DNA of 64,000 nucleotides from NCBI RefSeq assembly GCF_030064675.1, contig NZ_CP116413.1, forward strand, positions 1,149,001 to 1,213,000, written 5' to 3'. Under the pieces are notes generated by a model. The model was given only the letters and a program-made list of their open reading frames with translations, was not told the origin of the DNA and searched no databases. Position 1 is the first letter of the stretch. Each line of letters begins with the position of its first letter. This document shows, piece by piece, positions 1 through 8,554 of this stretch. The stretch comes from Crossiella sp. CA-258035 (lineage in GTDB: Bacteria > Actinomycetota > Actinomycetes > Mycobacteriales > Pseudonocardiaceae). The position numbers and the translations under genes were made by a program.

Positions 1-723
1 CACGCCTACCTGCTGCGCGTCGCCGAACCCGTCCGAGGCCAGACCTCCCGCACCCCGGCCACCTCAGTACGCCGCCAAACCCAGCAGCTGCTCGACGGCC
101 TGTCCGGCCTACCGGCAATGGTGCTCGGCCGACGCATGGAGGTGCTGGCCTGGAACACCCTCGGCGCGGCCCTCTACCTCGACTTCGCCACGCTCCCGCC
201 CGCGGACCGCAACCTGCTGCGGCTGACGTTCCTGGACCCGAGGGTGCGCCCGATGTTCCAGAACTGGGACCAGGTCGTCCGCGACTGCGTGGCCCACCTG
301 CGCGAGGACGCCTCCCGCTACCCGGACGACCCCAAACTGGCCGCCCTGGTCGGCGAGCTCTCGGTGAAGGACCCGGACTTCCGTCACTGGTGGGCCGCCC
401 ACCGAGTCCGCGCCCAGGAGTTCGGCCAAAAAACCCTGCTGCACCCCATCGCGGGCCCGATAACCCTGGACTACCAGACCATGGACCTACGCGACGCGGC
501 GGACCAGAAGCTCGTGGTCTACACGGCCGAACCCAACTCCCGCTCCGCCGAAGCCCTGCACTTCCTGGCCAACTGGGCCAGCACAGCCACCCCGAGCCCA
601 GACGTCGTGAACCGCGCACGCGGCCACCGCCCCCGGACCGCCCCTGCCGCCCCCGGACGCACCACCAGCGGCGGCCTGAACCCCGACGCACAAGCACAGG
701 ACCCGTCACACCCACCTAGCTGA
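1..723 (+). CDS. MmyB-like transcriptional regulator, C-terminal part (5' end outside window)
   Basis: The frame is open from base 1, so the N-terminal part, where an XRE helix-turn-helix would normally lie, is off the window. What is visible is the MmyB-type ligand-binding domain (PF17765 type): it begins near LLDGLSGLPAMVLGRRMEVL, has the conserved WNTLGAALY and FLDPRVRPMFQNWD segments, then DPDFRHWWAAHRVR and a C-terminal strand region ending in VVYTAEPNSRSAEAL. Family members are actinobacterial one-component regulators that bind small, possibly fatty-acid-like ligands in this PAS-like domain. The last 45 or so residues are low-complexity, Pro/Ala/Arg-rich and unlikely to be structured. 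The target is unknown; regulation of a divergent upstream gene is common in the family. Confidence 0.85.
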   Translation, partial: HAYLLRVAEPVRGQTSRTPATSVRRQTQQLLDGLSGLPAMVLGRRMEVLAWNTLGAALYLDFATLPPADRNLLRLTFLDPRVRPMFQNWDQVVRDCVAHLREDASRYPDDPKLAALVGELSVKDPDFRHWWAAHRVRAQEFGQKTLLHPIAGPITLDYQTMDLRDAADQKLVVYTAEPNSRSAEALHFLANWASTATPSPDVVNRARGHRPRTAPAAPGRTTSGGLNPDAQAQDPSHPPS

Positions 724-878
724 CTAGGTCCCCGGTCCGGGCGGTGTCCACGGCTGCCTCACCAAACGCCGAGTGCGGCTGTCGCGCCCGAACTACCGCA
801 ACCGCGCATCGCGCAGCGCGTCCAGGCCATGACCGCCGCCATCTAGACACAACCGCACAACCGGCAGGACTCACTCAC

Positions 879-1418
879 CTAGCGCAGGTACTCCGGCGGC
901 ACCCGATCCGTCAGCCACACCCCATTGGCGCTGACGTAGAACCGGTACCCGGCAACGGACATCCGCGCCGCGTCCACCCGCAACACCACCGGCTTGCCCC
1001 GCCGCGCCCCCACCCGGACCGCGGTCTCCTCCGTGGCGGACAAGTGCACGTGATGCCGCCGCATCGGCCGCAACCCCTCCCGCCAGATGGCGTCCAAGGC
1101 GGCCCCCACCGTCCCGTGGAACAACACCTCCGGCGGCGCGGCCTCCGCCAGCCCCAGGTCCACCGCGACGGAGTGCCCCTGACTCGCCCGGATCAACGTC
1201 CCGGTCTCGTCAAAGGCGAACCGCCGCTTGTCATTGCGCTCCACCACCTCGTCCAGCTCGGCCCGGCTGACCCGGAAACCGTGCTGCCCCAAGCCTTTCA
1301 GCAACTCATCGACGGAAACCCAGCCCCCGTCGCCCAACTCGAGCCCGATCTCGCCGGGCGCATGCCGCAGGTGCCGCGAAAGCCGCTTGGACACCCGAAC
1401 CATCTTCTTCTCATCCAT
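879..1418 (-). CDS. kptA: RNA 2'-phosphotransferase KptA/Tpt1
   Basis: Tpt1/KptA enzymes transfer an internal 2'-phosphate from RNA to NAD+, releasing ADP-ribose 1'',2''-cyclic phosphate and nicotinamide. About 179 residues, the usual KptA size. The N-terminal winged-helix part carries the conserved SRHLRHAPGEIGL (the catalytic Arg-His region). The C-terminal ADP-ribosyltransferase-like part has LFHGTVGAALDAIWREGL and MRRHHVHLSAT. I placed the start at MDEKKMV (ATG at 1418) because the family usually begins just before this basic helix; an upstream in-frame start at 1442 would add eight residues. Its role in bacteria, which lack tRNA splicing of this type, is unclear. It stands alone between a regulator and a PNPOx-like gene. 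Confidence 0.93.
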   Translation of the reverse strand: MDEKKMVRVSKRLSRHLRHAPGEIGLELGDGGWVSVDELLKGLGQHGFRVSRAELDEVVERNDKRRFAFDETGTLIRASQGHSVAVDLGLAEAAPPEVLFHGTVGAALDAIWREGLRPMRRHHVHLSATEETAVRVGARRGKPVVLRVDAARMSVAGYRFYVSANGVWLTDRVPPEYLR

Positions 1419-1621
1419 CTCGGCCCCAGTGAACCCCGCCACCGGCCCCTAGCCCCACCGATTTATCGCCCAGCACTACCAAAAACCACAGCCACATCGG
1501 GATATATAAGACACCCTCCCCCGACCACGCCAGCCCTGCGACGATCAACAACCAGGTTCTCGGCCACGTGACCAGGAACCAGCCGCCGACCAGGACCCCA
1601 ACCCGGCTAGGAGATCCGCCA

Positions 1622-2032
1622 GTGCCCATGTCCGTGCAGGACCGCACCGACTTCCTCGCCGCCCCCCACGTCGCCATCCTGGCCGTCACCCGCGAGAACC
1701 GCGGCCCCCTCGCCGTCCCGGTCTGGTACGACTACCGGGACGGCGAGGTGCTGGTCTGGACCCGCGACAGCTCCCGCAAGGCGCAACTGGTCCGTGCCGC
1801 CGGCCGGTTCAGCCTGGCCGTCCAGCACGCCGAACCCCCGTACGGCTACGTCACCGTCGAGGGCCCGGTCACCTGGCAGTCCAACCCGCCACACGCGACC
1901 CTGCTCCGCATCGTCAGCCGCTACCTGCCCCCGGAAGCAGCAGCCGCCTTCGTCGAAGCGAACCAGACCCCGGACGCGGTCCTGCTCAGCATGCGCCCGG
2001 AGTCTTGGATCAGCGGCTCCCCAGCCAGTTGA
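1622..2032 (+). CDS. PNPOx-fold (pyridoxamine 5'-phosphate oxidase-like) flavin/F420-binding protein
   Basis: A 136-residue split-barrel protein. It opens with FLAAPHVAILAVTRENRGPLAVPVWY, typical of small actinobacterial PPOX-class proteins in which a flavin or F420 binds between two subunits. A strand pair (EVLVWTRDSSRKAQLVR) and YGYVTVEGPV follow. The GTG start at 1622 is preferred over an ATG two codons later because TAGGAG lies eight bases upstream. The substrate cannot be predicted: members reduce diverse compounds with F420H2 or simply bind haem or flavin. The last 23 bases overlap the end of the convergent ThuA-like gene. Confidence 0.85.
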   Translation: MPMSVQDRTDFLAAPHVAILAVTRENRGPLAVPVWYDYRDGEVLVWTRDSSRKAQLVRAAGRFSLAVQHAEPPYGYVTVEGPVTWQSNPPHATLLRIVSRYLPPEAAAAFVEANQTPDAVLLSMRPESWISGSPAS

Positions 2033-2843
2033 GCCCGTCAATCAGAAACTTGTTCTGCGTCTCGCTGGCAAAAGTCGACGACAGCGGCCGGTTGTTCGGA
2101 TAGTCCATGGCGTTGTGCCCGAAGTTGGCGTACAGAACCCGGTAGTTCTTGTTGGTCCACATGATCGGGTAGTACCCCGACCGCCAGGTCTGGTTCGGAT
2201 CCGTCCCCAACGGGAAGCTCGACGGATCCACCGAAGCCAGGATCTGGATGTTCGGATTCTGCCGCAGGTCATTCGTCCAGCTGTACCACTCGCTCACCGA
2301 CGAGGTGAACACCGAAGGCAGCCCAGCCGTAGCCGGATGCGACCGGTTCTCCACCTTGAGCTTGGCCGTGGTCGGCCCCCAGGTGTTGTTCCGGAACCGC
2401 CCCGTCCCCAACAGCGTGTTGTGGTACCAGCCCCACCCGTTGGGATTGTCGTTGTAAGCGGCCACATGGAACCCCAGCCAGCCCCCACCCCGCTCCACGT
2501 ACCGCTGGAACCCACTCCGCTGCGCCGCCGACCCCGGCAACGCGTCCAGGAACATGACCACCTGGTACTGGTTCAACGCGGAGTCATTGGCCAGAATGTT
2601 CCAGTCAGTACTCGCGGTATATGAGAAATTGTGCTGCGCAGCCATCCGCGAAAACCAAGGATTGGCCTCCTTGACAAACGAGATGTGCGCCGCATCCCAA
2701 GTCCCCTGGTACAACCCCAACACTTTGTACCGAGGCGCCGCAGGAGCCGCACTACCCCCTTGCCCAGGCACCAACACAAGAACCACCAACGCCACGAGCA
2801 ACGCAACAACCTGCGTCACCCGAGCACGCCTGCCGTCAGACAT
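2010..2843 (-). CDS. Secreted ThuA-like domain protein
   Basis: 277 residues. The N terminus is a Sec-type signal (basic RRARVTQ, then about 18 hydrophobic residues and an Ala-rich cleavage region near SAAPAAP). The rest is a ThuA-like (trehalose-utilisation, class I glutamine-amidotransferase-like) domain. It shows YKVLGLYQGTWDAAHISFVKEA, the YQVVMFLDALPGSAAQRSGFQRYVERGGGWLGFHVAAY core, SVSEWYSWTNDL and YPIMWTNKNYRVLYANFGHNAMDYP. Secreted ThuA-like proteins occur beside or fused to sugar-binding modules in actinomycetes, but their reaction is not established. The start is fixed by AGGAAGAGGA seven bases upstream of the ATG. Convergent with the PNPOx-like gene. Confidence 0.88.
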   Translation of the reverse strand: MSDGRRARVTQVVALLVALVVLVLVPGQGGSAAPAAPRYKVLGLYQGTWDAAHISFVKEANPWFSRMAAQHNFSYTASTDWNILANDSALNQYQVVMFLDALPGSAAQRSGFQRYVERGGGWLGFHVAAYNDNPNGWGWYHNTLLGTGRFRNNTWGPTTAKLKVENRSHPATAGLPSVFTSSVSEWYSWTNDLRQNPNIQILASVDPSSFPLGTDPNQTWRSGYYPIMWTNKNYRVLYANFGHNAMDYPNNRPLSSTFASETQNKFLIDGLNWLGSR

Positions 2844-3348
2844 GCCGATCCTCTTCCTGTTCCAGGGCGGTGAGAACAGAGCCATGGCGGCGGGATCGTG
2901 GCCGGCCAACGGCAGAGGGAAGGACGCCGTCCACGTTCTCCCGCCACGGTAGCCGCGTGATCGGTCAAGCTGAACAGCCGTTCGTAGGGAAACTTTCCCG
3001 ACCTCTGCTCAGCGTAGAAGGACCGGGTGCCTCGTCGGCAAGCGCACCGATAGGGCACCATCCCTCTTGTTGAGCCAGTCGAGAACCCCGTACAGCCGCC
3101 ACCAGGTCTGGTCCACTTGCGCAGGGGCTCTTGACGAGCCGCTGGCGTGAGCGAGGGCAGCACCAGCCAACACGCAGGACGCTCGCCAGTATCGGGGCTG
3201 CGCGGCACCAGTTTCGAACTTCACCTACGCCTCACAGGTAATGCGACCAGCACGAATTGGCCCGGGTTGCAGCAAAGTGAGGGAAATCAGCAGTTGGTAT
3301 CACTCAGAGCCCGACCAGTTCAGTGTGGGCTCGGTACCAGTTCCGTGA
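2844..3348. other. Intergenic stretch with no supported gene; left edge of the deazaguanine island
   Basis: No open frame here has convincing coding character. A minus-strand frame around 3009-3130 gives a short protein-like run (VDQTWWRLYGVLDWLNKRDG) with no usable start or recognisable domain and may be a relic. The bases just left of 2960 probably hold the ThuA promoter. Base composition drops from here to about 11.85 kb, so this is the likely left boundary of the imported segment. I looked for a copy of the tRNA-Arg 3' end as an attachment site and saw none longer than a few bases. Confidence 0.4.
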
Positions 3349-3918
3349 TCAAACCGCTGATGAGTTAGTGACTCGTCGTCGGCGTAGGCCAATGACGATC
3401 GTGGCCACCAGCACTCCGTAGAGTTTTCCGAGTATCTGGCCTGGCAGAAATTGCAGGGAACCGAAAGCGATCAGCAGGAACACAACCGAGTCCAGGGCCA
3501 ATCCTGCGAGGCCGCCGAAGAAGACTGCCCTCGTCCAGCGAGGGGAGAGCCAGGTGAACAGAACGAAGTCAACGAGTTCGCTCAGTGCGAAGGCTACGGC
3601 CGACGCAGTCGCGACCGCTGGTTCAGCTACCGCAAACGAGAGTGCTGTTCCCACTGCGAGTGCGATGAGCGATATGCGTTTCCCGAGGGACCACTGGACC
3701 AGATCTCGAAAAACAAGAGCGGGACCGACGACGAAGACTCCTGCCGGTGCGGCGAGCCCGAAGCCGACTGGGACGATGCCGAACTCGTCGATGAGCCAGT
3801 TGGCCAGCACGATCGATCCCAGGTACAGGACCACGGCAGTGGAACCCACGACGCGGCGCCGCGTTGCGGTGCGTGGTCCGTGGGATAAGGAGGTGGAGTC
3901 GGTGCTGGTCTGGCTCAT
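3349..3918 (-). CDS. VUT-family (YhhQ/QueT-like) queuosine-precursor transporter
   Basis: 189 residues and five or six membrane segments. The family signature is visible: [39 protein letters not shown] (the conserved FxxRDxxxxxxG of VUT proteins), then [20 protein letters not shown] and [23 protein letters not shown]/YhhQ proteins import preQ0 or preQ1. Its position directly after folE2 in a preQ0 operon suggests salvage backing up de novo synthesis. ATG at 3918 is chosen over an ATG five codons upstream because GAGGAA sits five bases before it. Forty-four bases separate it from folE2 on the same strand. Confidence 0.85.
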   Translation of the reverse strand: MSQTSTDSTSLSHGPRTATRRRVVGSTAVVLYLGSIVLANWLIDEFGIVPVGFGLAAPAGVFVVGPALVFRDLVQWSLGKRISLIALAVGTALSFAVAEPAVATASAVAFALSELVDFVLFTWLSPRWTRAVFFGGLAGLALDSVVFLLIAFGSLQFLPGQILGKLYGVLVATIVIGLRRRRVTNSSAV

Positions 3919-3962
3919 CGGTTCCTCGTGCAAATTAGTGGGCGTGCAGCGGGCAAACTGGG

Positions 3963-4748
3963 TCAGGCGAAGTCACTGCTGGTGATGACCGCAACAGCGT
4001 CATGGCTGTGGATGCTCTCAAGGTTGCGAACGTGCACCCGGTGGGGGAGCCGTCGCGCACGGCAGGCTGTGGAGAGATCCCGGGCCATGTCTTCGACGAA
4101 TGCGGGGTGGTCGTACGCCTGCATCGTCAACACCCGTTCATCGGGTCGTTTGACTAGCGGGATCACGGGTGCTGATCCGCTCGTCGCGAGCAGCGCGACC
4201 ATCTTTGAAACGGAGAGCGGGTAGGCGGTGTCTCCGCTGCCCTGAATGGTCAGGGTCACCTCACTACGCTGGTTGTGTGCGCCGTAGTCGGAGATCGTCT
4301 TGGAACATGGGCACAGGCTCGTGACTTCAGTTCGAACTGACGTACTGACCCGACAGACCTCACCGTCGAGCCGACCTGCGACTGTGAGGTCGTGGACGGC
4401 GAACGACTCGGCGCCAGAGGCAGGGGCGGTGACCCGCGTCGAGACCGGGAACGAGACAGTCACCTCGATTGCAGGGGCGTCCAGTTCATGAGCTCCCGCC
4501 TTCAGTAGCTGCGGCATCTGCCTAGGGTCGAAGCTCTGGAGGTGTTCGTCAGCGAGGGCCACCATGCGGCTCATGTGGGTTCCTCGGCGCTCGGCCTGAA
4601 GGCGCACCGTCACGGAGACCTCAGCGATCGAGTTCTGGACGAGTTCGCCGTCACTGAACGACACCGGGTAGCGCAAGCCGGCGATGCCCACCTGGTCGAC
4701 CGCGATACCACGTTGGTCCACTTCGTTCTGTACGTCGTGCACGCTCAC
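3963..4748 (-). CDS. folE2: GTP cyclohydrolase I, FolE2 type
   Basis: Converts GTP to 7,8-dihydroneopterin triphosphate, the first step of preQ0 synthesis. 261 residues. FolE2 hallmarks: the N-terminal [39 protein letters not shown], the active-site [20 protein letters not shown] with its reactive Cys, and a C-terminal [12 protein letters not shown] / HSHDAVAVI. FolE2 replaces the zinc enzyme FolE and works with other metals, which fits a self-contained accessory operon. The start is the GTG overlapping the queD stop (GTGA), so it is translationally coupled. Its presence beside queD/E/C and dpdA indicates dedicated precursor supply for DNA modification rather than folate synthesis. Confidence 0.95.
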   Translation of the reverse strand: MSVHDVQNEVDQRGIAVDQVGIAGLRYPVSFSDGELVQNSIAEVSVTVRLQAERRGTHMSRMVALADEHLQSFDPRQMPQLLKAGAHELDAPAIEVTVSFPVSTRVTAPASGAESFAVHDLTVAGRLDGEVCRVSTSVRTEVTSLCPCSKTISDYGAHNQRSEVTLTIQGSGDTAYPLSVSKMVALLATSGSAPVIPLVKRPDERVLTMQAYDHPAFVEDMARDLSTACRARRLPHRVHVRNLESIHSHDAVAVITSSDFA

Positions 4749-5101
4749 CTTCCTCGGTAGGTGCACCCGGAGGTGCAGGTCTCGCGCACGGTCACCGCCG
4801 AAAGCGCCGGGAGGGCCGGGTACAGCCGGTCCCAGATCCACACAGCCAGGTTCTCACTGGTGGGATTCTCCAATCCGCCCACTTCGTTGAGGTAGTGGTG
4901 GTCGAGTTCGGCCTCCAGCGGCTTGAAGGCGGCCTTCACGTCTCCAAAGTCCATGACCCAGCCAGCCTGCGGGTTGACGGGTGCCTCGACATGCACGATG
5001 ACTCGATAGGAGTGTCCGTGCAGCCTGGCGCACTTGTGGCCCTCCGGCACATTCGGCAGGCGGTGAGCTGCTTCGAAGGTGAACTCGCGAAAGATCTCCA
5101 T
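4745..5101 (-). CDS. queD: 6-carboxytetrahydropterin synthase QueD
   Basis: Second enzyme of the 7-deazaguanine pathway: makes 6-carboxy-5,6,7,8-tetrahydropterin from dihydroneopterin triphosphate. 118 residues, the normal QueD/PTPS size. Zn ligands H13 (FEAAHRL) and H28/H30 (CARLHGHSY), catalytic Cys C24 in CxxxHGH, and ELDHHYLN plus [11 protein letters not shown] for the catalytic His and Glu regions. The start ATG overlaps the queE stop by one base (TGATG). Upstream in-frame codons in the same frame run inside queE and are rejected. Confidence 0.96.
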   Translation of the reverse strand: MEIFREFTFEAAHRLPNVPEGHKCARLHGHSYRVIVHVEAPVNPQAGWVMDFGDVKAAFKPLEAELDHHYLNEVGGLENPTSENLAVWIWDRLYPALPALSAVTVRETCTSGCTYRGR

Positions 5102-5736
5102 CACTGGATCCCGAGATACTTGTGTGTCTGAAGCGACAACGACCAATGGGGGTTCTTGAGGCAGTACTGGACAGCCGCTCGTGTGTTCTCCTCGACGTCG
5201 GCGCCGTCCATCGGTTGCAGACGGAAGTGCTGGAAGTCGAGGTGCTCGAACTGGGCCGGGTCGCCGCCGACTTGTGGGTAGACGAGTTTGAGTTCGTCCC
5301 CGCTGGTGATCACGAGCTCGGCGCCCGCCTTCGGGCTCACACAAATCCAGTCGAGGCCGACCGGTGCCAGGCGCGTGCCGTTGGTCTCCACAGCCACGGT
5401 GAAACCGCGCGCGTGCAGCTCGTCGATCGCCGCTTCGTCCAGTTGCAGGAGCGGTTCCCCGCCGGTGCAGACGACGAACCGATGATCGCGGCTGTCCGAG
5501 GGCCACTGGCGCTCCACTGCCTCAGCGAGTTCAGCAGCGGTGGCGAACCGACCGCCACCCTCTCCGTCGGTGCCAACGAAGTCCGTGTCGCAGAACTGGC
5601 AGATTGCCCGTGAGCGGTCCTTCTCGAGGCCGGTCCACAAGTTGCACCGCGAGAACCGGCAGAACACCGCAGGCCTGCCGGCGTGACTGCCCTCGCCCTG
5701 CAGGGTGTAGAAGATCTCCTTGATCAAATATGTCAT
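5101..5736 (-). CDS. queE: 7-carboxy-7-deazaguanine synthase QueE (radical SAM)
   Basis: Radical-SAM ring contraction of carboxytetrahydropterin to 7-carboxy-7-deazaguanine. 211 residues. The cluster motif is C31-X14-C46-X2-C49, the expanded spacing found in one QueE clade instead of CX3CX2C. Other signals: [22 protein letters not shown], the SAM-binding [20 protein letters not shown] and WICVSPKAG. The start ATG overlaps the queC stop by four bases (ATGA), so queC-queE-queD-folE2 form one coupled operon. Confidence 0.96.
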   Translation of the reverse strand: MTYLIKEIFYTLQGEGSHAGRPAVFCRFSRCNLWTGLEKDRSRAICQFCDTDFVGTDGEGGGRFATAAELAEAVERQWPSDSRDHRFVVCTGGEPLLQLDEAAIDELHARGFTVAVETNGTRLAPVGLDWICVSPKAGAELVITSGDELKLVYPQVGGDPAQFEHLDFQHFRLQPMDGADVEENTRAAVQYCLKNPHWSLSLQTHKYLGIQ

Positions 5737-6434
5737 GCGCGAGCAATCTGGTACCGAGCGGGGTCGCTCATGCCTGCCTCGCTGAACCCCTTGAGACGCA
5801 ACAGACAGGTGTCGCAGCGCCCACACGCCGCGCCCTCCGCGTCGGGGTCATAGCAACTGGAGGTGATCGAGTAGTCCACGCCCAGGCGCAGCCCCTCTCG
5901 GATGATGTCCGCCTTGGACATAGTGATCAGGGGCGAGTGCAGCGTCAATCGGGCCTGCCCCTCCACGCCTGCCTTGGTAGCCAGGTTGGCCATGTTTTCG
6001 TACGCCGCCATGTACTCCGGCCTGCAGTCCGGATAACCGCTGTAGTCGACCGCGGTGACCCCCGTGAAGATGTCCGACGCGCCGACGACCTCCGCGTAGG
6101 CGAGCGCAAACGAGAGGAAGATCGTGTTACGAGCCGGGACGTAGGTCACCGGGATGCTGTCGGCGTCGATGTCGTCGACGCTGTCGTGCTTGGGCACCGC
6201 GACGTCGGAGGTGAGTGCTGAACCGCCGAACAACCGCAAGTCGATCTCGGCGACCTTGTGATCGGCTGCGCCGAGGGATGCAGCCACACGCGCAGCGGCT
6301 TCAAGCTCCACGCTGTGCCTCTGCCCGTACCTGAAGCTCAGGGCGTAGGGCGTGAACCCCTTGTCCTTCGCGATGGCAAGCACCGTCGTGGAATCGAGTC
6401 CACCACTGAGTAGTACGATCGCCGGTCGGCTCAT
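5733..6434 (-). CDS. queC: 7-cyano-7-deazaguanine (preQ0) synthase QueC
   Basis: ATP-dependent conversion of 7-carboxy-7-deazaguanine to preQ0, the base that DpdA inserts into DNA. 233 residues. PP-loop [10 protein letters not shown] near residue 8, [32 protein letters not shown] and the C-terminal zinc site [21 protein letters not shown]. The ATG at 6434 has an almost ideal Shine-Dalgarno (TAAGGAGGTG, 6440-6449), the strongest in the window. It is the first gene of the minus-strand precursor operon, divergent from the DNA-modification genes. Confidence 0.97.
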   Translation of the reverse strand: MSRPAIVLLSGGLDSTTVLAIAKDKGFTPYALSFRYGQRHSVELEAAARVAASLGAADHKVAEIDLRLFGGSALTSDVAVPKHDSVDDIDADSIPVTYVPARNTIFLSFALAYAEVVGASDIFTGVTAVDYSGYPDCRPEYMAAYENMANLATKAGVEGQARLTLHSPLITMSKADIIREGLRLGVDYSITSSCYDPDAEGAACGRCDTCLLRLKGFSEAGMSDPARYQIARA

Positions 6435-6439
6435 CGACG

Positions 6440-6502
6440 TCACCTCCTTAATAGTGTTGGGTAGCTCGGAGCATCCTAACGCGCTAACTGAGAGATGAGT
6501 AA
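6440..6502 (-). promoter_or_regulatory. Divergent control region of the que and dpd operons
   Basis: On the minus strand, TAGGAT (6473-6478) is a plausible actinobacterial -10 with a weak TTACTC (6497-6502) 18 bases upstream, followed by the queC Shine-Dalgarno at 6440-6449. A direct repeat CTAAC-GCG-CTAAC (6476-6488) straddles the -10 and could be an operator serving both directions. No preQ riboswitch-like fold was recognised. Promoter assignment by eye only. Confidence 0.35.
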
Positions 6503-6542
6503 CCCGCACCGCGGGCGAGTTACGAGGCGGGAGTTTGGGAGC

Positions 6543-7433
6543 GTGAGACAACTGGTCGTGGTGGTGACTTGCACCGATCGCAAGATCGCTGCTGCCGCTC
6601 CTGAGCTCCAGGTGAGGTCCCTGCCAGGGGGCAGCGTTGCGCAGCGCCTCGTCGTGTGGCAGGAACGGCTGAGTCGCGGGGCGTCGAAGGTGCCTCTCGC
6701 CCGGCTCTACAAGGGTGAGCACTGGGTGCAAACCGGGGAGCTCATGCGAGCGGCGGCTTCCGCCGGGTTTGCCCCGGAGCTTTGGGTGGCGTCGGCGGGG
6801 CTAGGCCTCCAGCCGGTGTCGAGCGAGTTCCCCGCGTACGCCGCCACGTTCAGCCCTCGGCACGACGACTCGGTCGCCGCTTCCCCCGTTGATCGGAAGC
6901 TTTGGTGGAAGGGGCTGCAGAAGCAGATGAGCACTCCCCGGGTGGCGGAGTTGGGAGCCCGGCGGTCTGTGCTCTTGGTGCTCTCCGACGTCTACGGGGC
7001 CGTTCTGCACCCTGAGTTGCACGAGTTGGCGCAGTCGAGCGACGACGTCCTCCTCGTTGGCGGCAGTGAAGATGTCGCAGGCATGCGGCGCTTGCCTGCG
7101 AATGGCGCATTGCGCAGCGCGTTGGGAGGAACAATGACAGGCCTCAACGCCAGGATGGCGGCGTCCTGGTTGAGCCAGTGCTCAGGCGGCGTGCTGACCT
7201 CCGACGCAACTTGCCGCAGTTGGGCACGCTGGGCGGAGAGTGCAGCCAACCCGATGCGGTACAACCGGGTGCCGCAGACGGATGCTCAGGTCAAGGACTT
7301 CATCCGCCGCAAGGTCGTCGAACATCCTGAGCACTCGAGGAGCAGGTTGCACCGCATGCTCCGCGACAGCGGCCTGGCCTGTGAGCAGAGCCGGTTCGCG
7401 CAGTTGTTTCTGGAAGTGATGGGGGAGAAATGA
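6543..7433 (+). CDS. Uncharacterised protein of the dpd cassette (candidate DpdC-equivalent)
   Basis: First gene of the plus-strand operon, 296 residues from the GTG at 6543. That start has GGGAG nine bases upstream and begins right at the conserved-looking strand [13 protein letters not shown]; an ATG at 6495 would add 16 residues. Visible features: CTDRK at the N-terminal strand, [34 protein letters not shown] and [10 protein letters not shown], a pattern resembling DUF6884/YaaA-like folds. The C-terminal 50 residues ([20 protein letters not shown]) look like a small helical, possibly DNA-binding module. Its stop overlaps the next start (ATGA). In Salmonella dpd systems DpdC hydrolyses DNA-bound preQ0 to the amide; by position this gene could do an analogous step, but that is inference. 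Confidence 0.6.
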   Translation: MRQLVVVVTCTDRKIAAAAPELQVRSLPGGSVAQRLVVWQERLSRGASKVPLARLYKGEHWVQTGELMRAAASAGFAPELWVASAGLGLQPVSSEFPAYAATFSPRHDDSVAASPVDRKLWWKGLQKQMSTPRVAELGARRSVLLVLSDVYGAVLHPELHELAQSSDDVLLVGGSEDVAGMRRLPANGALRSALGGTMTGLNARMAASWLSQCSGGVLTSDATCRSWARWAESAANPMRYNRVPQTDAQVKDFIRRKVVEHPEHSRSRLHRMLRDSGLACEQSRFAQLFLEVMGEK

Positions 7434-8554
7434 TCAAGCGTCGAGCGTTGAGGATCAAACAGCACCCCACGATTCCCCTGTACGTCTTCGCCCTAGCCGC
7501 GCACGAGGTGAGCCAGGTCGCTGACATCGCCCGGATCTCACGCGATGCTGCGGGCAAGTTGCTCGGCTATCAGAGGCCGGAGAAGAAGCAGCACGTCAAC
7601 CAGATCCTCGAGTATCTCGACGGTAACGACGTGTTGTTCCCCAACGGTTTGATCCTGGCTCTGCCTGGAACCGTGCGGTTCCGGGCGAGTCCCGGCCCGG
7701 CCACCGGGTACGACTCCATGGCCGTGAGCGGCACGATCGAGATCCCGCTGCCGGACTCGCCGGATGATCCCCGGCCGGCGTGGATCGTGGACGGGCAGCA
7801 GCGCAGCGCGGCACTGGCGAAGACGAGGAACAAAGACCTGCCGGTCATCGTCGCCGGATTCGTGGCGGAAGACCTTGCCACGCAACGTGACCAGTTCCTC
7901 CGCGTGAACACCGTCTCACCGTTGCCGACGAACCTGGTGTCGGAACTTCTACCCGAGGTGCCAACACCGTTGCCCACCAAGGTGTCCGCGAGAAGGCTGC
8001 CCTCCGCACTCGTCGACGTGCTCAACCAGGACCGAGACTCGCCGTTCAAAGAGTTGATCAAGCGTGCATCGACCCCGCAAGAGCAGCGCAGCTCTGCCGT
8101 CGTCACCGACAACAGCCTCATCACTGCGATCGAGGAGTCGCTCAACTCCTCGTCGGGTGCGCTCTTCTTGTTCCGTAACCTGTCGGCGGGCACGACTGAC
8201 ACCACAGCCATCCGTAAGATCCTCATCTCCTACTGGACGGCGGTGAAGGAGACCTTCCCCGACGCGTGGGGACTGCCACCGACGAAGAGCAGGTTGATGC
8301 ACGGTGTTGGCATCCGTGCGATGGGTAGACTCATGGATCGCGTCATGACCCATGTCGACCCTGGCGCTGACGACATGGTCGGTCTCATCCGCCGGGAACT
8401 CAGCTCGATCGCGGGCAGGTGCCGGTGGACGCAGGGGCGCTGGGAGGAGCTCAACATCGCCTGGAACGAACTGCAGAATACTCCCAGGCACATCAGCATT
8501 TTGTCGAACTTCATTGTCCGCGAATACGTCAGGTCGAGGTCGAACCCTTCGTGA
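7430..8554 (+). CDS. DGQHR-domain (DpdB/DndB-like) protein, copy 1
   Basis: 374 residues. The DGQHR-family motif appears as VDGQQRSAAL (DGQ at 121-123), preceded by LLGYQRPEKKQHVNQILEYL and followed by FLRVNTVSPLPTNLVSELLP, the layout shared with DndB and DpdB ParB-like proteins. DpdB assists DpdA in placing preQ0 into DNA in Salmonella. The C-terminal half (RLMHGVGIRAMGRLMDR, WTQGRWEELNIAWNELQNTP) is shared with the second copy at 9818-10942. ATG start overlaps the preceding stop (ATGA) with GGGGGAGA just upstream. The stop overlaps the dpdA GTG by four bases. Confidence 0.85.
   Translation: MIKRRALRIKQHPTIPLYVFALAAHEVSQVADIARISRDAAGKLLGYQRPEKKQHVNQILEYLDGNDVLFPNGLILALPGTVRFRASPGPATGYDSMAVSGTIEIPLPDSPDDPRPAWIVDGQQRSAALAKTRNKDLPVIVAGFVAEDLATQRDQFLRVNTVSPLPTNLVSELLPEVPTPLPTKVSARRLPSALVDVLNQDRDSPFKELIKRASTPQEQRSSAVVTDNSLITAIEESLNSSSGALFLFRNLSAGTTDTTAIRKILISYWTAVKETFPDAWGLPPTKSRLMHGVGIRAMGRLMDRVMTHVDPGADDMVGLIRRELSSIAGRCRWTQGRWEELNIAWNELQNTPRHISILSNFIVREYVRSRSNPS

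Noticed and set aside
2844-3348. Left copy of the tRNA-Arg 3' end as attachment site
   Set aside because: Only a six- to seven-base match (GGGCACCA) found near 3053, not a convincing att repeat.
6435-6542. preQ1/preQ0 riboswitch before queC
   Set aside because: No aptamer fold or conserved A-rich tail recognised; the leader between -10 and Shine-Dalgarno is only about 25 bases.
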